Counted from the stretch's first letter, positions 1 through 6,621 are shown. The stretch: 8,358 nt of DNA from Treponema sp. (GCA_017453705.1 JAFTEK010000152.1:1-8358); one strand, 5' to 3'. Made by a program: numbers and translations. Notes: generated by a model from the letters alone, not told the origin.

Positions 1-2
1 AT

Positions 3-743
3 GTTATAGAGGCTGTTCTTGCAGATTGTGGAAGTGAAAATCTTTCGGAAGTTTACAAGAAATCGCTTACATATTATAAGGAGTTCTCACCCAAGGGCGG
101 AAAGCAGGCAAAAAATAGTCGCTCGCGCTACAGGCAGGAATTCAAGAAGCGCAAGGATTTGGAGATGCGGATAAGCTCCGCCCTTATCCGCGACTACATG
201 CAAGGCCGCGACATAGAGAGCCATTTCTTTGACAACGATAGAGACGTTCCATTGTGGGCCACGTTTGAAAGCTTGACTCTCGGAGAGTTCGGAGTGTTTC
301 TGTCATGCACAAACAGGAATATAAAGATGGCGGTCTCGGAAAAACTCGGTCTTAGGAAAAGTCTGAATGCAGACGGCGACATCCTTACTGACATAATCTT
401 CTGTTTGAAAGACCTGCGCAACGCAATCGCTCATAACGGCGTAATTTTTGACACCCGCTTCGCAAGGTCAAAAGTCAAACCCAGGATTTCAAAACTTCTG
501 CAAGACGAAATGGGCGTATCCAACGTAGACTTCTCGTTCATCGTCTCGTATGTGGTTCTTATAGTCTATCTGCTCAAGACCCTGAAAGAATCATCAAAGG
601 ACTGCAGAAGCTTCATCAATGAATATGAGAAATCCATCGAGATGCTGTTATCAAACTTTCCGAAAGAAGTGTACTTCAAAATCTCAGGTACACAGGAAAA
701 AGGCATCTTGGAGGAGCTGCGCAAATTCGTAGAAAGTGCTTGA
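3..743 (+). CDS. Abi_2/HEPN-family abortive infection protein, 5'-truncated by window edge
   Basis: The frame is open from base 3 to the TGA at 741-743, so this is the last 246 residues of a gene that begins outside the window. A TTG at 159 is only an internal codon, because coding-like sequence continues upstream of it. Two blocks match the Abi_2 (AbiD/AbiF) family: VPLWATFESLTLGEF at about residues 82-96 of the visible part, and RNAIAHN at about 139-145 (bases 417-437). The second is the R-x4-H signature of HEPN ribonucleases, and the family also places it after the VPLW block. Known members are cytoplasmic and act in abortive phage infection, probably by cutting RNA once triggered; that role is inferred here. 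The tail (about residues 150-246) is helical, with a hydrophobic patch (SFIVSYVVLIVYLLKTL). It is followed 65 bases later by a strong terminator. The family call is fairly secure, but antiphage activity is untested. Confidence 0.8.
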   Translation, partial: VIEAVLADCGSENLSEVYKKSLTYYKEFSPKGGKQAKNSRSRYRQEFKKRKDLEMRISSALIRDYMQGRDIESHFFDNDRDVPLWATFESLTLGEFGVFLSCTNRNIKMAVSEKLGLRKSLNADGDILTDIIFCLKDLRNAIAHNGVIFDTRFARSKVKPRISKLLQDEMGVSNVDFSFIVSYVVLIVYLLKTLKESSKDCRSFINEYEKSIEMLLSNFPKEVYFKISGTQEKGILEELRKFVESA

Positions 744-807
744 TTTTTTCAAGGATTTCTACGATAATACAAGCAGATTGTGGCGATGTCTGCGGACTAA
801 GCCCAGG

Positions 808-840
808 GGAAATCTGATGCGTCGGATTTCCTTTTTTTTT
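808..840 (+). terminator. Intrinsic terminator after the Abi-family gene
   Basis: A ten-pair stem, GGAAATCTGA (808-817) with TCGGATTTCC (822-831), contains one U-G pair and closes a TGCG loop. Nine Ts (832-840) follow immediately. It works in the + direction only, since no T run follows on the other strand. Its T run overlaps the stop codon of the opposing gene at 839, so it also marks the edge of the AT-rich ViaA fragment. Confidence 0.88.
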
Positions 841-1453
841 ATTTCTTCATTTCTTCCAGTTGTCTTACAAGCTTTGCAGCAGAATCATTTGCGCTTGTAT
901 CATAAATCCAGTTTTTATCAAAGGTTGAAATTACTTCATCGTTTCCGCCACTTATTACAGCAAGGCTGAAAAAACGGCATTTGTTTTCTTGCTGCACTTT
1001 TATCTTTTTTTCCAGTTCTGAGTCTAAAGCACTCATAACAAAATCTGAAATCATCAGAACATCTGCATTGTTCCAATCTTTTTCTTTTAAGAGTTTTACA
1101 GAATATTCAAGAGCAGGATTGGCATCCGTACCGCGATTAAAACTCATACGAAGAAATTTTACTAAGTTTGTTATTCCGTTAGTAGAATTAAAGGAACTTA
1201 AATCCATTGTTTCTATTCCAGTAGAAAAAGAGATTAGGTAGCAGCCTCGTTTTTCTTCGAGCGATTTTTGAGCCAATGCAAATGCTACAGTTTTTGCGAC
1301 TCTTTCTGGAGTTCCTTGCATGGAACATGACGTGTCTACACAAATAATCATCGGTCCTTTATGTTCAACAGTTTCTCCAACTTCAATTTCTTCTGTTTCT
1401 TCATGAGATTTTTTATATTCAATATTTCTTGTATATGAATACGACAAAAGTTG
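839..1453 (-). pseudogene. ViaA-like VWA-domain protein, C-terminal fragment
   Basis: This frame encodes a von Willebrand factor A domain like the C-terminal half of ViaA, the partner of the MoxR-type AAA+ ATPase RavA. The metal-binding MIDAS residues are present: DTSCSM (normally DTSGSM), GTD, and the ISDF aspartate. The order VCVDTS..., CYLISFS, FNRGTDANPALEY, DVLMISDF, NKCRFFSLAV matches ViaA to its usual end. Only about 200 residues remain, whereas E. coli ViaA has about 480, so the whole N-terminal helical half is missing. Family-like sequence starts with QLLSYSY just after an in-frame stop (1454-1456). The only start nearby is a TTG at 1447 with no Shine-Dalgarno sequence. No MoxR gene is visible. 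The fragment is AT-rich compared with the genes on either side (20 G+C of 60 at 901-960). I read it as a gene remnant; expression of a stand-alone VWA domain from the TTG cannot be excluded. Confidence 0.75.
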
Positions 1454-1680
1454 TTAAATGTTATGTGGTATTTTATATTTATCTTTCCTGCTGAATCTTC
1501 TAAATCCTTGTAGTCTATGACAGGCGATGATACCATCTCGTACTGGCTACTTCCCGGAGACTGATACATCATATCAATTTTTGCAGTTACCCCCGCTCCC
1601 CCTGCATACGATAGCATGGAGAGACACAGCAAAAGAATGGAATATACAATTGCTTTTTTTAGACAGAGGGTTCTTTCCAT
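1348..1680 (-). pseudogene. Secreted-protein 5' fragment running out of frame into the ViaA remnant
   Basis: The ATG at 1678-1680 opens a frame with a clear signal peptide: MERTLCLKK, then the hydrophobic stretch AIVYSILLLCLSMLSYA, with a likely cleavage before GGAG (about residue 26). The mature part is rich in S, Y, D and G and I do not recognise the family. Native-looking sequence lasts about 76 codons, to near base 1453. The frame then enters the ViaA fragment in the wrong register, gives low-complexity Lys/Leu/Ile-rich peptide and stops at 1348. It therefore looks like the start of an exported-protein gene whose remainder was lost in a deletion or recombination. A TTG at 1707 could extend the N-terminus, but the ATG gives the better signal peptide. 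No good promoter or Shine-Dalgarno sequence is visible. Confidence 0.55.
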
Positions 1681-1758
1681 ACCAATAACGTAACATAAGC
1701 CCTGCAAAAAATCAATATCTTGCTTTTTCGGGCAGGAGAATCTGCCGTTCTTCTTATT

Positions 1759-3438
1759 CTATTCTTTTGCCAGCACGACCTTGGCCTGCTTGCGGAAGAA
1801 GGCGATGCCGTAACAGCGTACCTGGGTATAGCCGTACTCGTACAGGCCATCGGCGTACTTCTTCCGTTCAATCTGGTTGAGCGCAGTCATGCAGTCGCCT
1901 TCCATGTCCGCCTCGGACTTGGACTTTTTTGCCTCGATAACAAGCACACGACGGTTGTCATCATCCAAGAGCAGGATGTCGGGTCGTCCCAGCCCCTTCT
2001 CCTTGTTCGATTGTACTTCGTAGCCAATTCCCGTGAACACCCCTGCAAGAAACGCATGGTAGTAGTCCTCGTGGTAGTCGTTGTAGCTTATAGTCCGCCA
2101 TAAAAGGTTGGAGATGGCTTTGCTTGCAGCAGTCTCGTCCCCTTTCCAGAGCGCATCCATGAGCCCGTCCTGCACGCTCCTGTCCACCGTGTCCAGAAAG
2201 AGCCTTGCCACGGTGTCCTGGAAGATGGTTGCCACCTCCCTGTTGGGAATCCTCAGGTGCACGGTCTCACCGTCTTCATCCGGGTCCGCCTTGGTCACGT
2301 AGCCGGTCATGACAAGGACGCTCCACAGGTTGTCCTCGGAGGAATGGAGCGTGTCGTAGGTCAGCATGTCGGAGACCGTCTGTTCGACGGTTCCCCCGTT
2401 CATAAGAATCTCGAACTTGCCGCCGACTTTGAATTCGGGCCTCTTGACAAAAGAGTACAGGATTCCGTTGTGGCTGGAATTCTTCCAGTAGCACTTGGGG
2501 CGGGCGGCAGGATTGTTCCGTAAGGACGAAAGATAGTTTATGACATCCCAGGGACAGTAGACGTGGCTGGTCCCGAATACATAGCCGTCGTACCAGTCCC
2601 TGACGGTAGACACCCGCTCCTTCCTGTCCGCTGCCTCAAGCATTCTGCCCACCTCCTCGTCCGTAAAGCCGAAGTATCTGGAAAACTCCTTGTCCAGCAC
2701 GGAGTAGGAGGCAAAGTTGTTCGTTCCGGTGAAGATGCTTTCCTTTGCTATGCGAAGGCAGCCGGTTATGACCGCAAGCTCCAGAAACTCGTTGTCCTTG
2801 AGGGCTGCGCTCATCAAGCCGCGTATCACGTCCAGCATCCTCTGGTAGAACCGGTTTTCCGGGGTGTTCCGCTCGCTCGCCCTTGCAAGCGGCACGTCAT
2901 ATTCGTCAATCATCAGGATGACCTTCCTGCCGTACACAACATACAGCATCCGCATGAGGGTCTTGAGCGAGCCTTTGACTTCCGCATCCGTGGCGGTCTT
3001 GAACATAAGCCGGTTGAAAATGTCGGAGTCCGCCGGGCTGACCGCCGGGGACTTTACCAGCCCCGACAGTTCACCGCACAAGTCGGCAATCAGGCCCTTT
3101 AGGCTGTCGTAGGCAACCTCAAAGCTGCCTGCCTCAACATCCTTGAGCGAAATGAAGATGACCGGCCGCTGGTTCATCCACTTTTTGCAGAAGTCCTCGT
3201 GACGCATGATGTCCAGCCCCTCAAAGATAGCCCGGCTGTCCTTGCGGATGTCAAAGAAGTTCTTGAGCATGCTCATCATGAGCGTTTTGCCGAACCTTCG
3301 GGGGCGGGTGAACAAAGCGACCTTGTTCCGTGCCTTTGCAACAAGCTCGTAAATCAGCTCCGTCTTGTCAACGTAATAGTCCCCCTCCGTCCGAATTTCC
3401 TCAAAGTCCGATGTCCCGACTGCAACCGCGAATTCCAT
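1759..3438 (-). CDS. AAA-ATPase-like / PD-(D/E)XK nuclease family protein
   Basis: The product is 559 residues, a full-length member of the AAA-ATPase-like (PF09820) plus PD-(D/E)XK (DUF1703/PF08011) family common in Treponema, Bacteroides and Fusobacterium. The N-terminal signature GTSDFEEIR...YYVDKTELI is at 8-29. The Walker A variant RPRRFGKT is at 45-52, Walker B VILMIDEYD at 173-181, and a sensor-like TGCLRIAKESIFTGTNNF at 225-242. The C-terminal nuclease motif (about 465-540) reads GRPD (D487), VLVIEAKK (E502, K504) and QIERKKYAD. All key residues are intact. I chose the ATG at 3436-3438, not the longer frame from 3510, because the family signature begins just after it and AAGGAG (3448-3453) lies 9 bases upstream. 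The extra 24 residues of the longer frame look like a spurious hydrophobic extension. The family's biological role is unknown; proposals include mobile or defence-type nuclease. It is G+C-rich relative to the gene remnants downstream. Confidence 0.9.
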   Translation of the reverse strand: MEFAVAVGTSDFEEIRTEGDYYVDKTELIYELVAKARNKVALFTRPRRFGKTLMMSMLKNFFDIRKDSRAIFEGLDIMRHEDFCKKWMNQRPVIFISLKDVEAGSFEVAYDSLKGLIADLCGELSGLVKSPAVSPADSDIFNRLMFKTATDAEVKGSLKTLMRMLYVVYGRKVILMIDEYDVPLARASERNTPENRFYQRMLDVIRGLMSAALKDNEFLELAVITGCLRIAKESIFTGTNNFASYSVLDKEFSRYFGFTDEEVGRMLEAADRKERVSTVRDWYDGYVFGTSHVYCPWDVINYLSSLRNNPAARPKCYWKNSSHNGILYSFVKRPEFKVGGKFEILMNGGTVEQTVSDMLTYDTLHSSEDNLWSVLVMTGYVTKADPDEDGETVHLRIPNREVATIFQDTVARLFLDTVDRSVQDGLMDALWKGDETAASKAISNLLWRTISYNDYHEDYYHAFLAGVFTGIGYEVQSNKEKGLGRPDILLLDDDNRRVLVIEAKKSKSEADMEGDCMTALNQIERKKYADGLYEYGYTQVRCYGIAFFRKQAKVVLAKE

Positions 3439-3447
3439 GCTTTCCAA

Positions 3448-3489
3448 CTCCTTTCTTCCTATGCTAACACAAATGCTAAGGCATATCAA
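3448..3489 (-). promoter_or_regulatory. Promoter and ribosome binding site of the AAA/PD-(D/E)XK gene
   Basis: Read on the minus strand, TTGATA (3484-3489, 5 of 6 to consensus) is followed after 17 bases by TAGCAT (3461-3466, 4 of 6). The predicted transcript would start near 3454, right beside AAGGAG (3448-3453), which is 9 bases before the ATG. The ribosome binding site is convincing. The promoter is a reasonable match by eye and makes a very short leader. Confidence 0.45.
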
Positions 3490-3668
3490 CAATGCAAGGC
3501 ATAAGAACAAAGCTTACCAAATCTTTCCAAAGTGAAGCATGACGTAATCGACCTCAGTTTCTCCATGATGTAGTCAAGCTTCTTCTGCCTTCTCCAAGTG
3601 GCAGTTTTCCGGGGAGTTGACAGTTTTCAGTGGCTATTGCATGCAGAATTCCATTCGTGATATAGAGC

Positions 3669-3794
3669 GGGACTGGGCAGTCCCGCTCACGGGACTGGGC
3701 AGTCCCGCTCACGGAACCGGGCAGTCCCGCTCACGGAACCGGGCAGTCCCGTCTTAGGAACCGGACTGTCCCATGCAAGGGACTGCCCGGTTCC
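3669..3794. repeat. 22-bp tandem hairpin repeat array with an inverted copy
   Basis: Four consecutive 22-bp units start at 3669, 3691, 3713 and 3735. Units 1 and 2 are identical: GGGACTGGGCAGTCCC followed by GCTCAC. Units 3 and 4 begin GGAACCGGGCAGTCCC, and unit 4 loses the GCTCAC spacer. A diverged unit follows (3757-3772, GGAACCGGACTGTCCC), then an inverted one (3779-3794, GGGACTGCCCGGTTCC) that is the exact reverse complement of the 16-base core of units 3 and 4. Units 1 and 2 fold on themselves (6-bp stem, GGGC loop). Units 3 and 4 cannot, but pair perfectly with the inverted unit. The 22-bp period is not a multiple of three, so the array is non-coding. It lies 71 bases past the decarboxylase stop and 5' of the AAA gene, so it could act on transcript ends there, but it has no T run typical of an intrinsic terminator. 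Confidence 0.92.
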
Positions 3795-3865
3795 CCATAG
3801 GAGAAAAGCAGTTGTATGGCTAGTCCGCAGTGTGTGAGTTTTTGTAGAAGCCTATTTCCTTATTG

Positions 3866-5137
3866 TCAGGACTTGAATCCGTCCAATCCAGAAAAGTCCA
3901 GGGTGGCAAAGTAGTCGTCCACGGTCTCCCGACGGCGAATCTGGACAACACTGCCGTCCTCGCGAAGCAGAAGTTCCCCGCAACGGAGCTTGCCATTATA
4001 GTTGAACCCCATCGCCCTACCGTGCGCACCAGCATCGTGGATTATAAGAAGGTCTCCCATGTCTATTTTGGGAAGTTCCCGTTGCACCGCAAACTTGTCA
4101 CAGTTCTCACAGAGGCTGCCGGTCACATCGTATACATGATCCTTGGGAGCGTTTTCCTTGCCGCTGATTGTCAGCTCGTGGTAAGCCCCATACATGCCGG
4201 GTCGCATCAAGTCCGCCATACATGCATCCGTACCGATATACTCACGCCAGATATGTTTCTCGTGTATGGCCGTCGTTACAAGATAGCCGTAGGGACCGGT
4301 TATGGGGCGGCCACACTCCCAGCATATCGCAAGAGGATCCAATCCGGCTGGTACGATTATCTTGTCGTACAGCTTTCGTATCTCGCCAGACACATACTCC
4401 AAATCTACGGCTACCTGTCCCGGCTTGTAAGGAATACCCAGTCCTCCACCTAAATCAACGAATTCAATGCGGACACCTGTTTTCTCCTTTACCTCAGCGG
4501 CAAGCTCAAAGACAATGCGAGCTGTATCCGCAAAAAAGTCAGGATTAAGTTCGTTGGAGGCTACCATAGTATGCAAGCCAAACTTTTTGACACCTTCCGC
4601 CTTGCATCGTTCGTAGGCTTGTATCATCTGATCATGGGTAAGCCCATACTTGGCTTCCTCAGGTTTGCCAATTATAACGTTTCCGCCAGCCTTGAGAGGG
4701 CCGGGGTTGTAACGGAAGCAAATTGTGTCAGGAAGTTTTCCTCCGAGTGCCTCTTTCAAGAAATCAATGTGAGTTATGTCGTCCAGGTTGATTATGTCGC
4801 CCCTCTCGGCGGCGTAGCGAAATTCCTGGGCAGGAGTGTCGTTACTGGTGAACATCACGTAGTCGCCAGTCATGCCAGACTTGTCACAGAGCATAAGTTC
4901 TGGCAGACTGGAGCAGTCTCCACCGCATCCTTCAGTTTTCAAAATCTTCAATATGTATGGGTTGGGCAGTGCCTTGACCGCAAAATACTCCCTGAATGAG
5001 GGGAAATTGCTAAAAGCCTTGGTAAAACGTCGCATATTCTCGCGAATGCCCTTCTCGTCATAAAGGTAGAAGGGGGTGGGAAACTTCTTTACAAGAGCCT
5101 TAAGCTCTTCGTGACTAAGGGGAAAATTCTTGCTCAT
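3866..5137 (-). CDS. lysA: Diaminopimelate decarboxylase (PLP-dependent, fold type III)
   Basis: The 423-residue product belongs to the alanine-racemase-fold decarboxylases and most resembles DAP decarboxylase, which converts meso-diaminopimelate to L-lysine plus CO2 in the last step of lysine synthesis in the cytoplasm. The PLP lysine is K55 in YFAVKALPNP. The glycine loop GGGLGIPY is at about 230-237, and ECGRPITGPYG at 274-284 corresponds to the phosphate/substrate-binding EPGR region. CENCDKF at 343-349 carries the active-site Cys and Asp. DAGAHGRAMGFNYNGKLR at 368-385 replaces the usual GAYG with GAHG, which I associate with the subgroup seen in treponemes. The length is normal. The ATG at 5137 is preferred to a GTG at 5191 because the family N-terminus (MSKNFPL...PTPFYLYDE) begins there and a perfect TATAAT sits 7 bases upstream. 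No Shine-Dalgarno sequence is present. A related decarboxylase with another amino-acid substrate is the main alternative. Confidence 0.9.
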   Translation of the reverse strand: MSKNFPLSHEELKALVKKFPTPFYLYDEKGIRENMRRFTKAFSNFPSFREYFAVKALPNPYILKILKTEGCGGDCSSLPELMLCDKSGMTGDYVMFTSNDTPAQEFRYAAERGDIINLDDITHIDFLKEALGGKLPDTICFRYNPGPLKAGGNVIIGKPEEAKYGLTHDQMIQAYERCKAEGVKKFGLHTMVASNELNPDFFADTARIVFELAAEVKEKTGVRIEFVDLGGGLGIPYKPGQVAVDLEYVSGEIRKLYDKIIVPAGLDPLAICWECGRPITGPYGYLVTTAIHEKHIWREYIGTDACMADLMRPGMYGAYHELTISGKENAPKDHVYDVTGSLCENCDKFAVQRELPKIDMGDLLIIHDAGAHGRAMGFNYNGKLRCGELLLREDGSVVQIRRRETVDDYFATLDFSGLDGFKS

Positions 5138-5144
5138 ACAGGCG

Positions 5145-5172
5145 ATTATAGCACTTTCAACAATAAAGGCAA
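5145..5172 (-). promoter_or_regulatory. Promoter of the decarboxylase gene, placing the start of transcription at the ATG
   Basis: The minus strand has TTGCCT (5167-5172, 4 of 6), a 16-base spacer and a perfect TATAAT (5145-5150). Only CGCCTGT separates it from the ATG at 5137, so transcription should begin at or within a base or two of the start codon. The transcript would be leaderless, which fits the absence of a ribosome binding site. Confidence 0.55.
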
Positions 5173-5190
5173 GTGGAAGCTCAATATTCA

Positions 5191-5229
5191 CAATAGAGGC
5201 AGTTTCAAAAGCCTCAAAAGCCTCTGTTG
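5191..5229. repeat. Inverted repeat and 9-mer repeats between two divergent genes
   Basis: CAATAGAGGC (5191-5200) and GCCTCTGTTG (5220-5229) are inverted arms that pair at all ten positions, with one wobble, across 19 bases. Between them lie imperfect 9-base repeats: GTTTCAAAA (5202-5210), GCCTCAAAA (5211-5219) and GCCTCTGTT (5220-5228). The right arm overlaps the -35 box of the + strand promoter by 3 bases, so it could be a regulator site. No regulator gene is adjacent. Confidence 0.4.
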
Positions 5230-5255
5230 ACAGCCCACCGTAATTGCGAGATAAT
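5227..5255 (+). promoter_or_regulatory. Near-consensus promoter of the small membrane protein gene
   Basis: TTGACA (5227-5232, perfect), a 17-base spacer and GATAAT (5250-5255, 5 of 6) make the best promoter in the window. The ATG at 5262 comes only 6 bases after the -10 box, so the predicted transcript starts at the start codon. No Shine-Dalgarno sequence lies between. Confidence 0.65.
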
Positions 5256-5261
5256 TGAGTA

Positions 5262-5837
5262 ATGATGCAGAGGAATGGCGGACAGGTCGTTTTCCAATCC
5301 CGCAGACGCTTGCTTTACTATGTTTTCCTTGGCTGGCTCTGGCCGTTCCTTTGGCCGGTGGTGAACGGCGTTTTCTGCTGGAAACTCCGGGACGACATGA
5401 TAACGCCCGACCTTCTGATTGCCCCTGCCTTATGCATTATTTTACAAACCTTATTCAATGTCATTATGTCCGGCAACTTCACGCTCACGGACACGCAGCT
5501 TCGCATCAGGCAGACTATATTCTTGACCTCAGAGATACGCTACCCGCTGGCAAGCATCCAAGGGCATGCCCTTGGAGAAGCTCGTTTCAAGTCGCATCAT
5601 TTCTATCGGCTTATGATACAAAGCAACAATGCATCCATCAGTTACCTTTTGTTCCAACTGTCACAAAAGTCCATAGATACCCTGCAAGCCCTGCCCTTTT
5701 ACCGGGGCAGCAGCGCATCCAACGAACAAGCGGAGCGGCATTATGTGCCGTCCCTCTACTGTGTGCTAAGCATTTTCAACGTACTCTGCCTTCTATACCT
5801 GCTAGGCCTCTACCTGTTCCAACTGACTTCCGGGTAA
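5262..5837 (+). CDS. Small membrane protein, three predicted membrane segments, PH-like middle region
   Basis: The 191-residue product has hydrophobic segments at about 17-40 (LLYYVFLGWLWPFLWPVV), 50-70 (DLLIAPALCIILQTLFNVI) and 164-187 (SLYCVLSIFNVLCLLYLLGL). The middle part, about 73-148, alternates polar and beta-type residues (FTLTDTQLRIR, IRYPLASIQG, YRLMIQSNNASISYLLF). It recalls the bacterial PH-like domain of YdbS/YcxB-type membrane proteins, where a similar LTD..LRIR stretch follows two membrane helices. That resemblance is by eye and tentative. The ATG at 5262 follows a near-consensus promoter; a second ATG comes directly after it (MM). The overlapping frame starting upstream at 5255 has no such features and is discarded. 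The gene is convergent with the SIMPL lipoprotein gene, with 4 bases between the stops and no obvious terminator. Function is unknown. Confidence 0.75.
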   Translation: MMQRNGGQVVFQSRRRLLYYVFLGWLWPFLWPVVNGVFCWKLRDDMITPDLLIAPALCIILQTLFNVIMSGNFTLTDTQLRIRQTIFLTSEIRYPLASIQGHALGEARFKSHHFYRLMIQSNNASISYLLFQLSQKSIDTLQALPFYRGSSASNEQAERHYVPSLYCVLSIFNVLCLLYLLGLYLFQLTSG

Positions 5838-5841
5838 ACGC

Positions 5842-6579
5842 TCACCTCAGCTCGTAGGTAATGTTCATGACGACGCTTATCTCCTTCTTGCCACCGGAAA
5901 TCGGAACCTCTCCTCCGGCCACGTCAGAATAAACCACGTCATCGTCCGTCCATGTCTGGGACACATAGTTTGAGACAGAAGGTATGGCAATTCCCCTATA
6001 CCCTTTCTTCTCCTCCATGACAAGGACTTTGCCGAGCCGCGTTCCCGCAGCGGAGACAGATTCCTCCGCGATAGCTCTTGCATTCTCAATCGCAAGTGTC
6101 CTCGCCCGCTTTACAGCCTGCGCTTCGTCCTCGTAGCTGAGAGAAAGACCGTCAACCCCGGTCGCCCCGTTCCTAACAGCCACATCAATCACATCGCTGG
6201 CTTTCTCCACGTCTTTCACGGTGACTTTTATGCGGTTCGTCACGCAGTATTTTCCATAAAACTGCTCACCATCCTTCCAGTACGACTCCTGCGTGATTCC
6301 ATAGTCGGAGGTCTGTATATCCCCCGCAGGAATTCCCTGTGATGACAGTGCGTCCTGGATGCGTCTCATTGCGGAGGCATTTTCTTCCTGCGCCAGCTTT
6401 ATGTCGGAATCGCGTGTTATGACAGAAAAGTTCACGGATGCCTTGTCGGGAGTGACAAAGACTTTTCCCGTTCCGCTCACCGAGATTGTCCTCATCTTGT
6501 GGACATCGTTCTGGGTGCATGAAGAAAGCGCGAGAACGAAAGCCGCCGCCGCAAAAATTGATTTGAGTGATTTTTCCAT
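5842..6579 (-). CDS. SIMPL-domain (DUF541) lipoprotein
   Basis: The 245-residue product begins with a lipoprotein signal: MEKSLKS, the hydrophobic stretch IFAAAAFVLA and the lipobox LSSC, with Cys21 as the lipidated residue. It is therefore expected on the periplasmic face of a membrane or in the outer membrane. The rest is a SIMPL domain (about 29-245). The family opening RTISVSGTGKVFVTPDKASVNFSV is followed by helix and strand patterns (ITQESYWKDGEQFYGKYCVTN, ARTLAIENARAIAEESVSAAGTRLGKV) and a closing VVMNITYEL. Relatives such as E. coli YggE have been linked to oxidative stress tolerance; the role here is unknown. I chose the ATG at 6579 over an upstream frame reaching 6747 because the signal peptide begins there and a promoter lies directly upstream. 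No Shine-Dalgarno sequence is visible. It starts 125 bases after the stop of the DUF4143 fusion gene. Confidence 0.88.
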   Translation of the reverse strand: MEKSLKSIFAAAAFVLALSSCTQNDVHKMRTISVSGTGKVFVTPDKASVNFSVITRDSDIKLAQEENASAMRRIQDALSSQGIPAGDIQTSDYGITQESYWKDGEQFYGKYCVTNRIKVTVKDVEKASDVIDVAVRNGATGVDGLSLSYEDEAQAVKRARTLAIENARAIAEESVSAAGTRLGKVLVMEEKKGYRGIAIPSVSNYVSQTWTDDDVVYSDVAGGEVPISGGKKEISVVMNITYELR

Positions 6580-6592
6580 ATTATTTACCAGA

Positions 6593-6621
6593 ATTGTATT
6601 GTAGCATAAAACACCCGGCAA
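6593..6621 (-). promoter_or_regulatory. Probable promoter of the SIMPL lipoprotein gene
   Basis: On the minus strand TTGCCG (6616-6621, 4 of 6) and TACAAT (6593-6598, 5 of 6) are 17 bases apart. A second, overlapping TACAAT lies at 6598-6603. The ATG is 13 bases after the -10 box, so the leader would be about 6 bases long, too short for a normal ribosome binding site. Confidence 0.4.

Larger units (their letters stand above)
3439..3865. other. Gene-free interval of 427 bases
   Basis: I see no supported gene here. The segment holds the promoter of the AAA gene (3448-3489), a short imperfect direct repeat around two CAGTTTTC words (3597-3633), and the hairpin repeat array (3669-3794). The minus-strand frames at 3500-3620 give short peptides between stops, which might be decayed coding sequence but match nothing I recognise. 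Confidence 0.6.

Noticed and set aside
736..969. Small + strand gene starting with GTG at 736
   Set aside because: It runs through the intrinsic terminator and then antisense to the VWA fragment, and it shows no ribosome site.
1731..1746. GGCAG/CTGCC hairpin after the AAA gene as a terminator
   Set aside because: The stem is only five pairs and no T run follows on the minus strand; the + strand side is merely T-rich.
2563..3102. 179-codon + strand frame inside the AAA gene
   Set aside because: It is antisense to conserved ATPase motifs and is a by-product of high G+C coding sequence.
3500..3620. Decayed gene on the minus strand upstream of the AAA gene
   Set aside because: Short peptides such as DYVMLHFGKIW end in stops in every frame and match no family I know; support is too weak to annotate.
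3669..3794. CRISPR array
   Set aside because: The 22-bp units are directly adjacent, with no unique spacers of 30 bases or so, and no cas gene is visible.
5255..5857. 200-codon + strand frame overlapping the membrane protein gene
   Set aside because: It has Cys/His/Pro-rich composition and no membrane pattern, while the frame at 5262 has coherent membrane helices and a promoter.
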